Source: UMGS1279 sp045577495 (lineage in GTDB: Bacteria; Bacillota; Clostridia; Oscillospirales; Acutalibacteraceae). From it: DNA of 53,122 nucleotides. The stretch spans positions 1 to 53,122 of the forward strand of contig JAZNIK010000054.1 of assembly GCA_045577495.1 (NCBI GenBank), in the 5' to 3' direction. The notes beneath the pieces were generated by a model that saw nothing but the letters and a program-made list of their open reading frames with translations, ran no database searches and was not told the origin of the DNA. Numbering within the stretch: the first letter of the stretch is position 1; each line of letters starts with the position of its first letter. The translations under genes were made by a program, and so were the position numbers. This document shows, one piece after another, positions 1 through 5,550 of the stretch.

Positions 1-300
<300 letters not shown>

Positions 301-379
301 TAAAAATTATGGTTTTTACCTTCAACTTGTCCCTTTCTTTTAACTTTATTCAGTTTTCAGGGTATGATAAAGAAAACTC

Positions 380-455
380 GCACCATTAGCTCAGTTGGTA
401 GAGCACCTGACTCTTAATCAGGGTGTCCCGGGTTCGAGTCCCTGATGGTGCACCA
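380..455 (+). tRNA. tRNA-Lys (CTT)
   Basis: A 76-nt cloverleaf: acceptor stem GCACCAT pairs with ATGGTGC, the D-arm contains AGCTCAGTTGGTAGAGC, the anticodon loop reads CTCTTAA (anticodon CTT, lysine) and the T-loop is TTCGAGT. The 3' CCA is encoded. It lies about 80 bases after 23S and before 5S, so it is probably processed from the rRNA transcript. Confidence 0.96.
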
Positions 456-481
456 TTTTATTGCACCAAAAGGTGTAATGT

Positions 482-557
482 GGCCCGTTGGTCAAGTGGC
501 CTAAGACTCCGGCCTCTCACGCCGGCAACACGAGTTCGAATCTCGTACGGGTCACCA
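482..557 (+). tRNA. tRNA-Glu (CTC)
   Basis: A 76-nt cloverleaf with acceptor GGCCCGT / ACGGGTC (one G-T wobble), anticodon loop CCTCTCA giving CTC (glutamate), T-loop TTCGAAT and encoded CCA. It sits 26 bases after tRNA-Lys, inside the 23S-5S spacer. CTC is normally the minor Glu isoacceptor beside TTC. Confidence 0.95.
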
Positions 558-638
558 TTTTTAAAAAAGTGAATAAACTGGCATAAGACAGGGTAACCTG
601 TTTTATATAGCGACGGCGAAAAAGCCGTAGCAGAAAAG

Positions 639-754
<116 letters not shown>

Positions 755-843
755 CAAGAAAAGCGAAAAATGTACTTACCACGCGGTTAGTACATTTTTC
801 ACCCTTTTCACTACCTATTCACTCTTCACTATTACTTCTTACT

Positions 844-1090
844 TTAAATATATTCCTCCTTAGCTCAGTCGGTAGAGCGCGCGGCTGTTATCTGCATCGC
901 CATCAAGCGCATCCTGCGGATGATAAAGCGAAGATGGGGATGGCGCCGCGGTCAAAATTTTTAGGCGCACCAAGCCTTAAAAAATTTTGGGTACCGCAAG
1001 AGTCGTTGTCGTTGGTTCTCGAACCAACGTTCAGTGAATAAAATTAAATATATTCCTCCTTAGCTCAGTCGGTAGAGCGCGCGGCTGTTA
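844..1090 (+). repeat. 47-bp direct repeat of a tRNA-Asn 5' half, 200 bp apart
   Basis: Positions 844-890 and 1044-1090 are identical over 47 bases at exactly 200-bp spacing. The repeat starts 10 bases upstream of the tRNA (TTAAATATAT) and ends in the anticodon loop after GTTA. The second copy continues into an intact tRNA-Asn; the first runs into unrelated structured DNA. This is what a tRNA-targeted insertion or a local tandem duplication would leave. Confidence 0.9.
854..1028 (+). pseudogene. Broken tRNA-Asn copy with a hairpin-rich insert in the anticodon loop
   Basis: The 5' half (854-890) matches the intact tRNA-Asn exactly up to loop position 37. About 110 bases of insert follow, containing two visible stems: GATGGCG near 937-943 pairing back to CGCCATC near 898-904, and a 13-bp A/T-rich stem at 954-988. 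A T-arm-like piece then appears: 1004-1018 matches 15 bases of the intact tRNA and GTTGG/CCAAC closes a T-loop at 1011-1028. The 3' acceptor strand and CCA are missing, so it cannot mature as a normal tRNA. The insert looks too short for a group I intron. An assembly chimera is the main alternative. Confidence 0.75.
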
Positions 1091-1129
1091 ACCGCGTTGT
1101 CGTTGGTTCGAGTCCAACAGGGGGAGCCA
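1054..1129 (+). tRNA. tRNA-Asn (GTT)
   Basis: A complete 76-nt cloverleaf: acceptor TCCTCCT / AGGGGGA, anticodon stem CGCGG / CCGCG with loop CTGTTAA (anticodon GTT, asparagine), T-arm GTTGG / CCAAC and encoded CCA. It is the last gene of the rRNA operon and is followed at once by a terminator. Confidence 0.96.
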
Positions 1130-1133
1130 GAAA

Positions 1134-1166
1134 ATAAAGGACTACTTCGGTAGTCCTTTATTTTTA
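1134..1166 (+). terminator. Intrinsic terminator of the rRNA/tRNA operon
   Basis: A perfect 12-bp stem (1134-1145 with 1150-1161, core AAAGGACTAC/GTAGTCCTTT) closed by a TTCG tetraloop and followed by a T-rich run. It lies 5 bases after tRNA-Asn. Confidence 0.93.
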
Positions 1167-1167
1167 T

Positions 1168-1343
1168 CCAATCCGAAGGATTGGTATGTAATCGCCGATA
1201 GGCGTATGTAATCCGTTTGCACTGCAAACGGTATGTCATCACCATAGGTGAATTTCCTTCGGATTGATTACATACATTTCTTCGAAATGATTACATACCG
1301 CAACAAGTTGCGGATTACATGCAAGGCTTCGCCTTGATTTACA
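1168..1343 (+). repeat. Hairpin array 1: about eight short palindromes with inverting TATGTAAT spacers
   Basis: Palindromes with unrelated arms follow one another: 1168-1184 (CCAATCC), 1193-1204 (CGCC), 1213-1231 (CCGTTTGC), 1240-1250 (CACC), an imperfect one near 1251-1265, 1276-1288 (ATTTC), 1298-1313 (CCGCAAC) and 1322-1336 (CAAGGC). In the left half they are separated by TATGTAAT (1185, 1205) or TATGTCAT (1232). In the right half the spacers are the reverse complement, ATTACATA or close variants (1267, 1290, 1314, 1337). The left and right spacers could pair into a long stem with the palindromes as side branches. No coding potential is seen. I do not recognise a named family. Confidence 0.85.
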
Positions 1344-1362
1344 AACGGTTTTCTGCTATACT
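1334..1362 (+). promoter_or_regulatory. Promoter of the four-helix-bundle gene
   Basis: TTGATT at 1334-1339, a 17-bp gap and TATACT at 1357-1362 form a good sigma-A-type promoter 18 bases before the start codon. The -35 box overlaps the last hairpin and spacer of array 1. Confidence 0.65.
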
Positions 1363-1379
1363 ATTAAAGAGGTGAGAGT

Positions 1380-1739
1380 ATGAATGATAATCCGTTGCTT
1401 AAAAATTCTGAACAGTTGGCAGTTGATATTGAATCTCTTTGTAAAAATTTAGAACACAAAGGCAATTCGAATATTATTTTTCAAATTCGAAAATCTTCAT
1501 CAAGTGTTTTTGCAAATATCACCGAAGCACAATACCCTCAAAGCTTGCCCGATATGCTTTCAAAATTCAAAATCGCCCGCAAAGAATGCGTTGAAACAGA
1601 AAGTTGGTTAAAACTTTTATATGCAAACAATTCTATTGATGATAAGACTTTCAAAAAGCATAGAAATCTCTGTGGTAGAATACAAAGGATGTTGACATCT
1701 TCTTGTATTACAATAGAAAAGAAAATAGAGCAAAAATAA
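1380..1739 (+). CDS. Four-helix-bundle protein (S23 / Avd-like family)
   Basis: 119 aa, all-helical in appearance, with the family hallmarks of a long amphipathic N-terminal helix, a central SSSVFANITEA segment (about residues 40-50, normally R-x-S-x-S-I-x-x-N-I-x-E-G) and an FKIARKECVETESWL helix (about 64-78). The family (TIGR02436) includes proteins encoded by 23S rRNA intervening sequences and the accessory protein of diversity-generating retroelements. These are small pentameric nucleic-acid-binding bundles. No reverse transcriptase is nearby. AGAGGTGA stands just before the ATG. The gene directly follows hairpin array 1 and takes its -35 box from it, so the two may form one unit. Its specific role is unknown. 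Confidence 0.85.
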   Translation: MNDNPLLKNSEQLAVDIESLCKNLEHKGNSNIIFQIRKSSSSVFANITEAQYPQSLPDMLSKFKIARKECVETESWLKLLYANNSIDDKTFKKHRNLCGRIQRMLTSSCITIEKKIEQK

Positions 1740-1751
1740 TATCGCTGTATG

Positions 1752-1780
1752 TTGACTTTTAACTTATTTGATGTTAAAAT
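1752..1780 (+). promoter_or_regulatory. Promoter of the leader peptide-GNAT unit
   Basis: TTGACT at 1752-1757, a 17-bp gap and TAAAAT at 1775-1780. It lies 35 bases upstream of the leader ORF and about 160 bases upstream of the acetyltransferase, leaving room for a regulatory leader RNA. Confidence 0.6.
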
Positions 1781-1814
1781 TTATTTAGATTAAAACGAAA
1801 GTGAGGTGGGCAAA

Positions 1815-1868
1815 ATGGAAAGAAGAATATCGATAAAATCAAAAGTCGTTTTGTCCGCTGTTAAATAA
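1815..1868 (+). CDS. Putative 17-aa leader peptide (attenuation)
   Basis: A short ORF reading MERRISIKSKVVLSAVK, preceded by the strong ribosome site GTGAGGTGGG (1801-1810) at good spacing to the ATG. It lies between a promoter and an intrinsic-terminator hairpin, upstream of a GNAT acetyltransferase. This is the layout of ribosome-mediated attenuators that induce some antibiotic-resistance genes. It shows no codon run for a single amino acid, so drug-induced or context-dependent stalling would be more likely than amino-acid sensing. Function is inferred from position only. Confidence 0.5.
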   Translation: MERRISIKSKVVLSAVK

Positions 1869-1890
1869 AAGTTACTTCTTGGATGTAAAT

Positions 1891-1922
1891 GCTCTTGGTT
1901 TTATCAAGAGCGTTTATTATTT
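1891..1922 (+). terminator. Attenuator-like terminator ahead of the GNAT gene
   Basis: Stem GCTCTTG (1891-1897) / CAAGAGC (1905-1911), 7-nt loop, then a T-rich tract GTTTATTATTTT. It lies between the leader ORF stop and the acetyltransferase start, so read-through would be needed for expression. Confidence 0.75.
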
Positions 1923-1937
1923 TGAAGGAGTTTTATT

Positions 1938-2417
1938 ATGAATAATTTTACTGAAAACAATGTTGAAATTTTAAGCAAACCCAGTGATGCAATTATAAAA
2001 GCAATAGCAGACAAGCACGGAGCAATATCTGATAAGGTTTTTAGAGGGTTAAAGCATACAATTGAGCGGGCACAAAGTTTTACAGGCTATTTTTGTGTTG
2101 TACTATATAACAAGAAGAATGATGTAATTGGTTTTGCGCATTTTATTCAAAATGGAAAAGAAACTGAAAAGTGGTTTTACACAGATTTATGGGTTGATGA
2201 AGAGTATAGAAGATTAGGAAATGCTAAAAGATTAGTAACGGCTGGATGTGAATATCTATCGAACATAGGGGCTAAGTATTTAATGTGTACGGTAGATGGT
2301 CAAAACATACCATCTATAAAAACGCAAATTTCTTTGGGATTTAAAGAAATTGATAGTGAACCCTTTGAATTTTTTGATAATACCGATTTATTGATGTTTA
2401 TTAAAGAAATATATTGA
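1938..2417 (+). CDS. GNAT family N-acetyltransferase
   Basis: 159 aa with the GNAT fold: a beta-strand region FCVVLYNKKNDVIGFAHF (about 51-68), then LWVDEEYRRLGNAKRLV (about 87-103) containing the R/Q-x-x-G-x-G/A-like acetyl-CoA pyrophosphate loop in the degenerate form RRLGNAK, and a C-terminal NIPSIKTQISLGFKEI segment typical of motif B. The substrate cannot be read from sequence. AAGGAG precedes the ATG. The upstream leader ORF plus terminator suggests inducible expression, as for some resistance acetyltransferases. Confidence 0.85.
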   Translation: MNNFTENNVEILSKPSDAIIKAIADKHGAISDKVFRGLKHTIERAQSFTGYFCVVLYNKKNDVIGFAHFIQNGKETEKWFYTDLWVDEEYRRLGNAKRLVTAGCEYLSNIGAKYLMCTVDGQNIPSIKTQISLGFKEIDSEPFEFFDNTDLLMFIKEIY

Positions 2418-2470
2418 TAATAAAAGAAAATCCTCGGTTTTCCACCAGTTCTTTTTTGGACACGAATGAC

Positions 2471-2509
2471 AAAAAATAAAGCAAGTCGAAAGACTTGCTT
2501 TTATTTTTT
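2471..2509 (+). terminator. Strong, probably bidirectional terminator after the GNAT gene
   Basis: A long hairpin with GCAAGTC/GACTTGC core and a GAAA tetraloop (2488-2491), flanked on the left by an A-run and on the right by TTTTATTTTTT. It would terminate in either direction. Confidence 0.9.
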
Positions 2510-2515
2510 GTGTTT

Positions 2516-2691
2516 GTGTCCGCCAGGACACAACATCGTTTGACCGCGTGCGGTCAACATCATTTTTCGCTTGGCGAAAACTTCATTCCGCTTGCGGACA
2601 CAAAACGAGGTTACGGCAGAAGCCATAAATGATGTGGCTGTGCCAACGATGTTTTGCTTTTGGCAAAAACGATGTTGCGACTTTGTCGCAA
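2516..2691 (+). repeat. Hairpin array 2: short palindromes with inverting ACATCGT spacers
   Basis: Palindromes with unrelated arms lie at 2516-2531 (GTGTCC), 2540-2557 (TTGACCGC), 2564-2580 (TTTTCGC), 2587-2598 (TCCG), about 2615-2624 (GGC), 2635-2645 (TGGC), 2652-2668 (TTTTGC) and 2675-2691 (TTGCGAC). Left-half spacers read ACATCGT, ACATCAT and ACTTCAT. Right-half spacers read AATGATG, ACGATG and ACGATG, the reverse complement of the left form. The build matches array 1 although no sequence is shared. The reading frames across it look like chance ORFs. Confidence 0.82.
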
Positions 2692-2695
2692 ACGC

Positions 2696-2724
2696 TTGCC
2701 ACTCCACCTCTTTTATGTTATAAT
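2696..2724 (+). promoter_or_regulatory. Promoter of the YcxB-like gene
   Basis: TTGCCA at 2696-2701, a 17-bp gap and a perfect TATAAT at 2719-2724, with AAAGGAG and the ATG following. The -35 box lies at the very end of hairpin array 2. Confidence 0.75.
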
Positions 2725-2744
2725 AAACCAAAGGAGAAAGTTAT

Positions 2745-3248
2745 ATGGAAAGCTTATTTGAAAATAGTTATGTTAAAAATCGTGAATGGGCAAAAGATGT
2801 ATTTGGGTATATAAATTTTCGTCGTCCTTTAATTATTGTTTTTGATGTTTATTTCTTTTTATGTATTGTATTAGGTATTGTTGATATTATCGTTGAAAAG
2901 AATATCAATGTATATTTGTTTATACTACCAATTGTTTGGATATTTTTGCAGGTGTTTATATACAACAAAAATGTTAACATTACTTTAAAACGTGATTTAG
3001 AAGTACATGGAAAACCTATTGAAGTTGGAGTAACTGTTAATGATGAGTGCATTACAATGGTTCAGTCAACAGGTTCCGAAATTCGTTTGAATTATATAGA
3101 TGTAAAAAAAGCGTTTCAAACAAAAAAATACATATATTTGCAGACAAAAGCAAATTTGCTTTGTTCTTTTAATAAAGATGGTTTTTCTATTGGTAATGAA
3201 GAAGATTTTTTAAATTTTTTGAAAAATAAAGGTATAAAAATAAAGTGA
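2745..3248 (+). CDS. YcxB-like membrane protein
   Basis: 167 aa. Two hydrophobic segments at about residues 28-48 and 56-73 are followed by a soluble C-terminal part. That part has the YcxB order: a strand-rich section with VTVNDECITMVQSTGSE, then YIDVKKAFQTKKYIYLQTK, then a closing GFSIGNEEDFLNFLKNKGI. YcxB-family proteins are small membrane proteins of unknown function. A strong promoter and AAAGGAG precede the ATG. It follows hairpin array 2 as the four-helix-bundle gene follows array 1. Confidence 0.7.
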   Translation: MESLFENSYVKNREWAKDVFGYINFRRPLIIVFDVYFFLCIVLGIVDIIVEKNINVYLFILPIVWIFLQVFIYNKNVNITLKRDLEVHGKPIEVGVTVNDECITMVQSTGSEIRLNYIDVKKAFQTKKYIYLQTKANLLCSFNKDGFSIGNEEDFLNFLKNKGIKIK

Positions 3249-3306
3249 ACAAGTAAATCCTCGGTTCTCAGGCAAATTTCATTCGTGTCAATAAGTTTAA
3301 ACACCC

Positions 3307-3341
3307 AAAAATCCCGTTCACGCAAGTGGGCGGGATTTTTT
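3307..3341 (+). terminator. Intrinsic terminator after the YcxB-like gene
   Basis: Stem AATCCCG/CGGGATT with inner CAC/GTG pairs, an A-run before it and TTTTTT after it. Confidence 0.85.
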
Positions 3342-3359
3342 AAAAGCACATAAGAAACC

Positions 3360-3392
3360 GCCCAACAGATATAATTCTGTTGGGCTTTTTTT
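3360..3392 (+). terminator. Second intrinsic terminator
   Basis: Stem GCCCAACAG (3360-3368) / CTGTTGGGC (3377-3385) and a run of seven T. It insulates the accessory strip from the polysaccharide operon that starts just downstream. Confidence 0.92.
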
Positions 3393-3428
3393 GTCGAATG
3401 AACAAGAAATTAAAAGATGGTAAATCTA

Positions 3429-3462
3429 TTGACATTTGCACAAAAAAATGATAAACTATAAT
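3429..3462 (+). promoter_or_regulatory. Promoter region of the exopolysaccharide operon
   Basis: TTGACA at 3429-3434 is 17 bp from TAAACT (3452-3457). Alternatively, a perfect TATAAT (3457-3462) is 16 bp from a weaker TTTGCA (3435-3440). It lies about 100 bases before the first gene and just after two terminators, and it is the only good promoter seen before the 22-kb gene run. Confidence 0.65.
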
Positions 3463-3558
3463 AGTATTTTGGTATTTTATACTCATAAAAAAGAAAAACC
3501 GAAAAACTTGAGCAAATGCCGTTAAAAAAGCAAAAAACAAACAAAAGGAGTGGTAAAA

Positions 3559-4239
3559 ATGTACATAAAATATGTCAAAAGGATTTTTGACTTTTTAATC
3601 TCTTTATGCGCTATTATAATTTTATCTCCCTTGTTTGTTGTTATGATTATAGTGGGTACAGTTATAATGGGTGGCAATCCGTTTTTCACACAGTATCGCC
3701 CCGGCAAAGATGAAAAAATCTTTAAAATGATTAAGTTCCGCTCTATGACAAGAGAAATCGATAAATCGGGCAGGTTTTTACCCGATGAGGAACGAATGAC
3801 ACCTTACGGTAAATTCATAAGAGCCACCTCGCTGGATGAACTTCCCGAATTTTTTAACATATTAAAGGGTGATATGTCTTTTGTTGGACCAAGACCTCAA
3901 CTGGTTAGGGATATGCTTTTTATGACAGAGGAGCAACGAAAAAGGCATACAGTAAAGCCCGGTCTTACAGGACTTGCTCAATCAATGGGTAGAAACGGAC
4001 TTTCGTGGGAAAATAAGCTTACATATGATATTGAGTACATAAATAATGTAACATTTTTAAATGATGTTAAAATTGTTTTAAGAACGGTTGGAATTGTTTT
4101 TAAGCAAGAAGGAATTACCGAAGATGGTATGGTAACTGCCGCCGACCTCGGCGATTATTTGCTTGATATCGGCAAGGTGGATAAGCTTGTTTATGAAGAA
4201 AAAAACAAGTTAGCAGAGGAGCTTATAAGCAAAGCATAA
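3559..4239 (+). CDS. Initiating undecaprenyl-phosphate sugar-phosphate transferase
   Basis: 226 aa, bacterial sugar transferase family (PF02397, EpsL/PglC-type short form). It loads the first sugar phosphate onto undecaprenyl phosphate at the inner face of the membrane. A membrane-entering helix spans about 10-36. The signature blocks follow: KFRSM (59-63), DELPEF..N (93-100) and SFVGPRP (107-113), which hold the catalytic Asp-Glu region. The upstream in-frame GTG at 3550 would use the AAAGGAG site as coding sequence, so ATG 3559, eight bases after it, is taken as the start. It is the first gene of the operon. The long multi-membrane N-domain of WbaP-type enzymes is absent. Confidence 0.93.
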   Translation: MYIKYVKRIFDFLISLCAIIILSPLFVVMIIVGTVIMGGNPFFTQYRPGKDEKIFKMIKFRSMTREIDKSGRFLPDEERMTPYGKFIRATSLDELPEFFNILKGDMSFVGPRPQLVRDMLFMTEEQRKRHTVKPGLTGLAQSMGRNGLSWENKLTYDIEYINNVTFLNDVKIVLRTVGIVFKQEGITEDGMVTAADLGDYLLDIGKVDKLVYEEKNKLAEELISKA

Positions 4240-4264
4240 AAAATAAAGGTTTAGGGGTGAAGCG

Positions 4265-5089
4265 GTGAGTTATCCAAAATTTTCGGTAGCGATGAGCGTT
4301 TATAAAAATGACCGCGCAGAATGGGTAGACCTTTCAATCCAAAGCATTTTAAACCAAACCGCACCGTCCGATGAAATTGTTTTGATTGTTGATGGTCCCG
4401 TACCAACGGAGCTAGACAATGTTATAAAAAAGTATGAGGATTGCCCTCAGTTTAATGTTATTCGATTTGCCAAAAATAAGGGCTTGGGCAAGGCTTTGAA
4501 TGAGGCGGTATTAAAGGCTAAAAATGAAATAATCGCCCGAATGGATAGCGATGATATCGCGATGCCTGATAGATTTGAGCGTCAATTAAAACTTTTTGCG
4601 GAGGATGAGGAATTATCGCTTTGTGGTGGTTCTATAACAGAGTTCATCGGTTCGCCCGAAAATTCTGTGGGCGTTCGCGCAGTCTTTGAAAAGAACGAAG
4701 ATATATATAATGATTTGAAAAAAAGGTGTCCCTTTAATCATATGACGGTTATGTTTAAAAAACAGGCTGTGTTAAATGTAGGGAATTATATAGATTGGCA
4801 TTATAATGAAGACTATTATTTGTGGATTCGTATGGCAGAAAAAGGACTAAAATTCGCCAATATTACAGATACGCTGGTTAATGTTCGCGTTGGCAAAGAA
4901 ATGTATGCAAGACGCGGCGGATATAAATATTTCAAGAGCGAAGCAGGGCTTCAAAACTATATGTTAAAGCATAAGGTTATAGGTTTTGGCACTTATGCTA
5001 TAAATATTACAAAGCGATTTATAGTTCAGGTTATGCTACCCAATAAACTTAGGGGTTGGGTGTTCAAAACATTTGCAAGGGAAAAGTGA
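4265..5089 (+). CDS. Glycosyltransferase family 2
   Basis: 274 aa. A GT-A fold nucleotide-sugar-dependent glycosyltransferase: N-terminal FSVAMSVYKND (6-16), SIQSILNQ (24-31) and the DxD-type metal site MDSDD (93-97) followed by P-x-R-x-x-x-Q. This resembles AmsE/EpsE-type chain-extending enzymes. The sugar cannot be assigned. The start is GTG, preceded by AGGGGTGA. It has no membrane segment and probably works at the inner membrane face on the lipid-linked oligosaccharide made after the preceding transferase. Confidence 0.9.
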   Translation: MSYPKFSVAMSVYKNDRAEWVDLSIQSILNQTAPSDEIVLIVDGPVPTELDNVIKKYEDCPQFNVIRFAKNKGLGKALNEAVLKAKNEIIARMDSDDIAMPDRFERQLKLFAEDEELSLCGGSITEFIGSPENSVGVRAVFEKNEDIYNDLKKRCPFNHMTVMFKKQAVLNVGNYIDWHYNEDYYLWIRMAEKGLKFANITDTLVNVRVGKEMYARRGGYKYFKSEAGLQNYMLKHKVIGFGTYAINITKRFIVQVMLPNKLRGWVFKTFAREK

Positions 5090-5115
5090 GTTTCAAAAAA
5101 CAGGAGTGATTTAAA

Positions 5116-5550
5116 ATGCCCAGTAAGAAGTATAAAGTAGGATATACTACCGGTGTTTTTGATATGTTTCATATTGGTCATTTAAATATTTTAAGACGAG
5201 CTAAGGAACAGTGCGAATATTTAATTGTGGGCGTTTCTACAGATGAGTTGGTTGAAGAATATAAAAACAAAACTCCGATAATACCATACGAGAACCGCAA
5301 AGAGATTGTAGAGTCTATAAAACATGTAGATAAAGTTGTTCCCCAAAACACAATGGATAAAATAAAGGCATGGGAAGAAATCCACTTTGACGCAATGTTT
5401 CACGGAAGTGATTGGAAGAACTCTGAACTATATATAAAATATCAAAAGGAGTTCGAAAAAATAGGAGTCGAATTGGTTTTTTTGCCCCATACTGATGGGG
5501 TCTCTTCAACAGAACTCATTAAAAAACTTAAAAAAGAGAAAGAACAATAA
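5116..5550 (+). CDS. Cytidylyltransferase (glycerol-3-phosphate cytidylyltransferase/TagD-like)
   Basis: 144 aa, a full-length single-domain nucleotidyltransferase. YTTGVFDMFHIGH (10-22) carries the HxGH catalytic motif, and TDGVSST (about 130-136) stands in the place of the family's C-terminal R-T-x-G-[IV]-S-T-T motif. Enzymes of this type make CDP-glycerol or CDP-ribitol-like donors. An activated alcohol phosphate would suit the LicD-type transferase two genes downstream, so a phosphodiester substituent on the polysaccharide is likely. The substrate is inferred. Its stop overlaps the next start by one base. Confidence 0.85.
   Translation: MPSKKYKVGYTTGVFDMFHIGHLNILRRAKEQCEYLIVGVSTDELVEEYKNKTPIIPYENRKEIVESIKHVDKVVPQNTMDKIKAWEEIHFDAMFHGSDWKNSELYIKYQKEFEKIGVELVFLPHTDGVSSTELIKKLKKEKEQ

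Noticed and set aside
854..1130. Group I intron in tRNA-Asn
   Set aside because: The insert is only about 110 nt, too short for a catalytic core, no conserved core elements are seen, and the 3' exon is degenerate.
1060..1245. Minus-strand ORF ending in a WTRTNDN peptide
   Set aside because: Antisense of tRNA-Asn, its terminator and hairpin array 1; no ribosome site.
1168..1343. CRISPR array
   Set aside because: Repeat units are 8 nt, palindromic modules lie between them, and spacer orientation flips; no cas genes nearby.
1380..1739. Diversity-generating retroelement around the Avd-like gene
   Set aside because: No reverse transcriptase, template repeat or variable repeat was found in the neighbourhood.
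2501..2814. ORFs in array 2 (minus 2501-2731, plus 2629-2814)
   Set aside because: They translate the palindromes; no ribosome site or family match.
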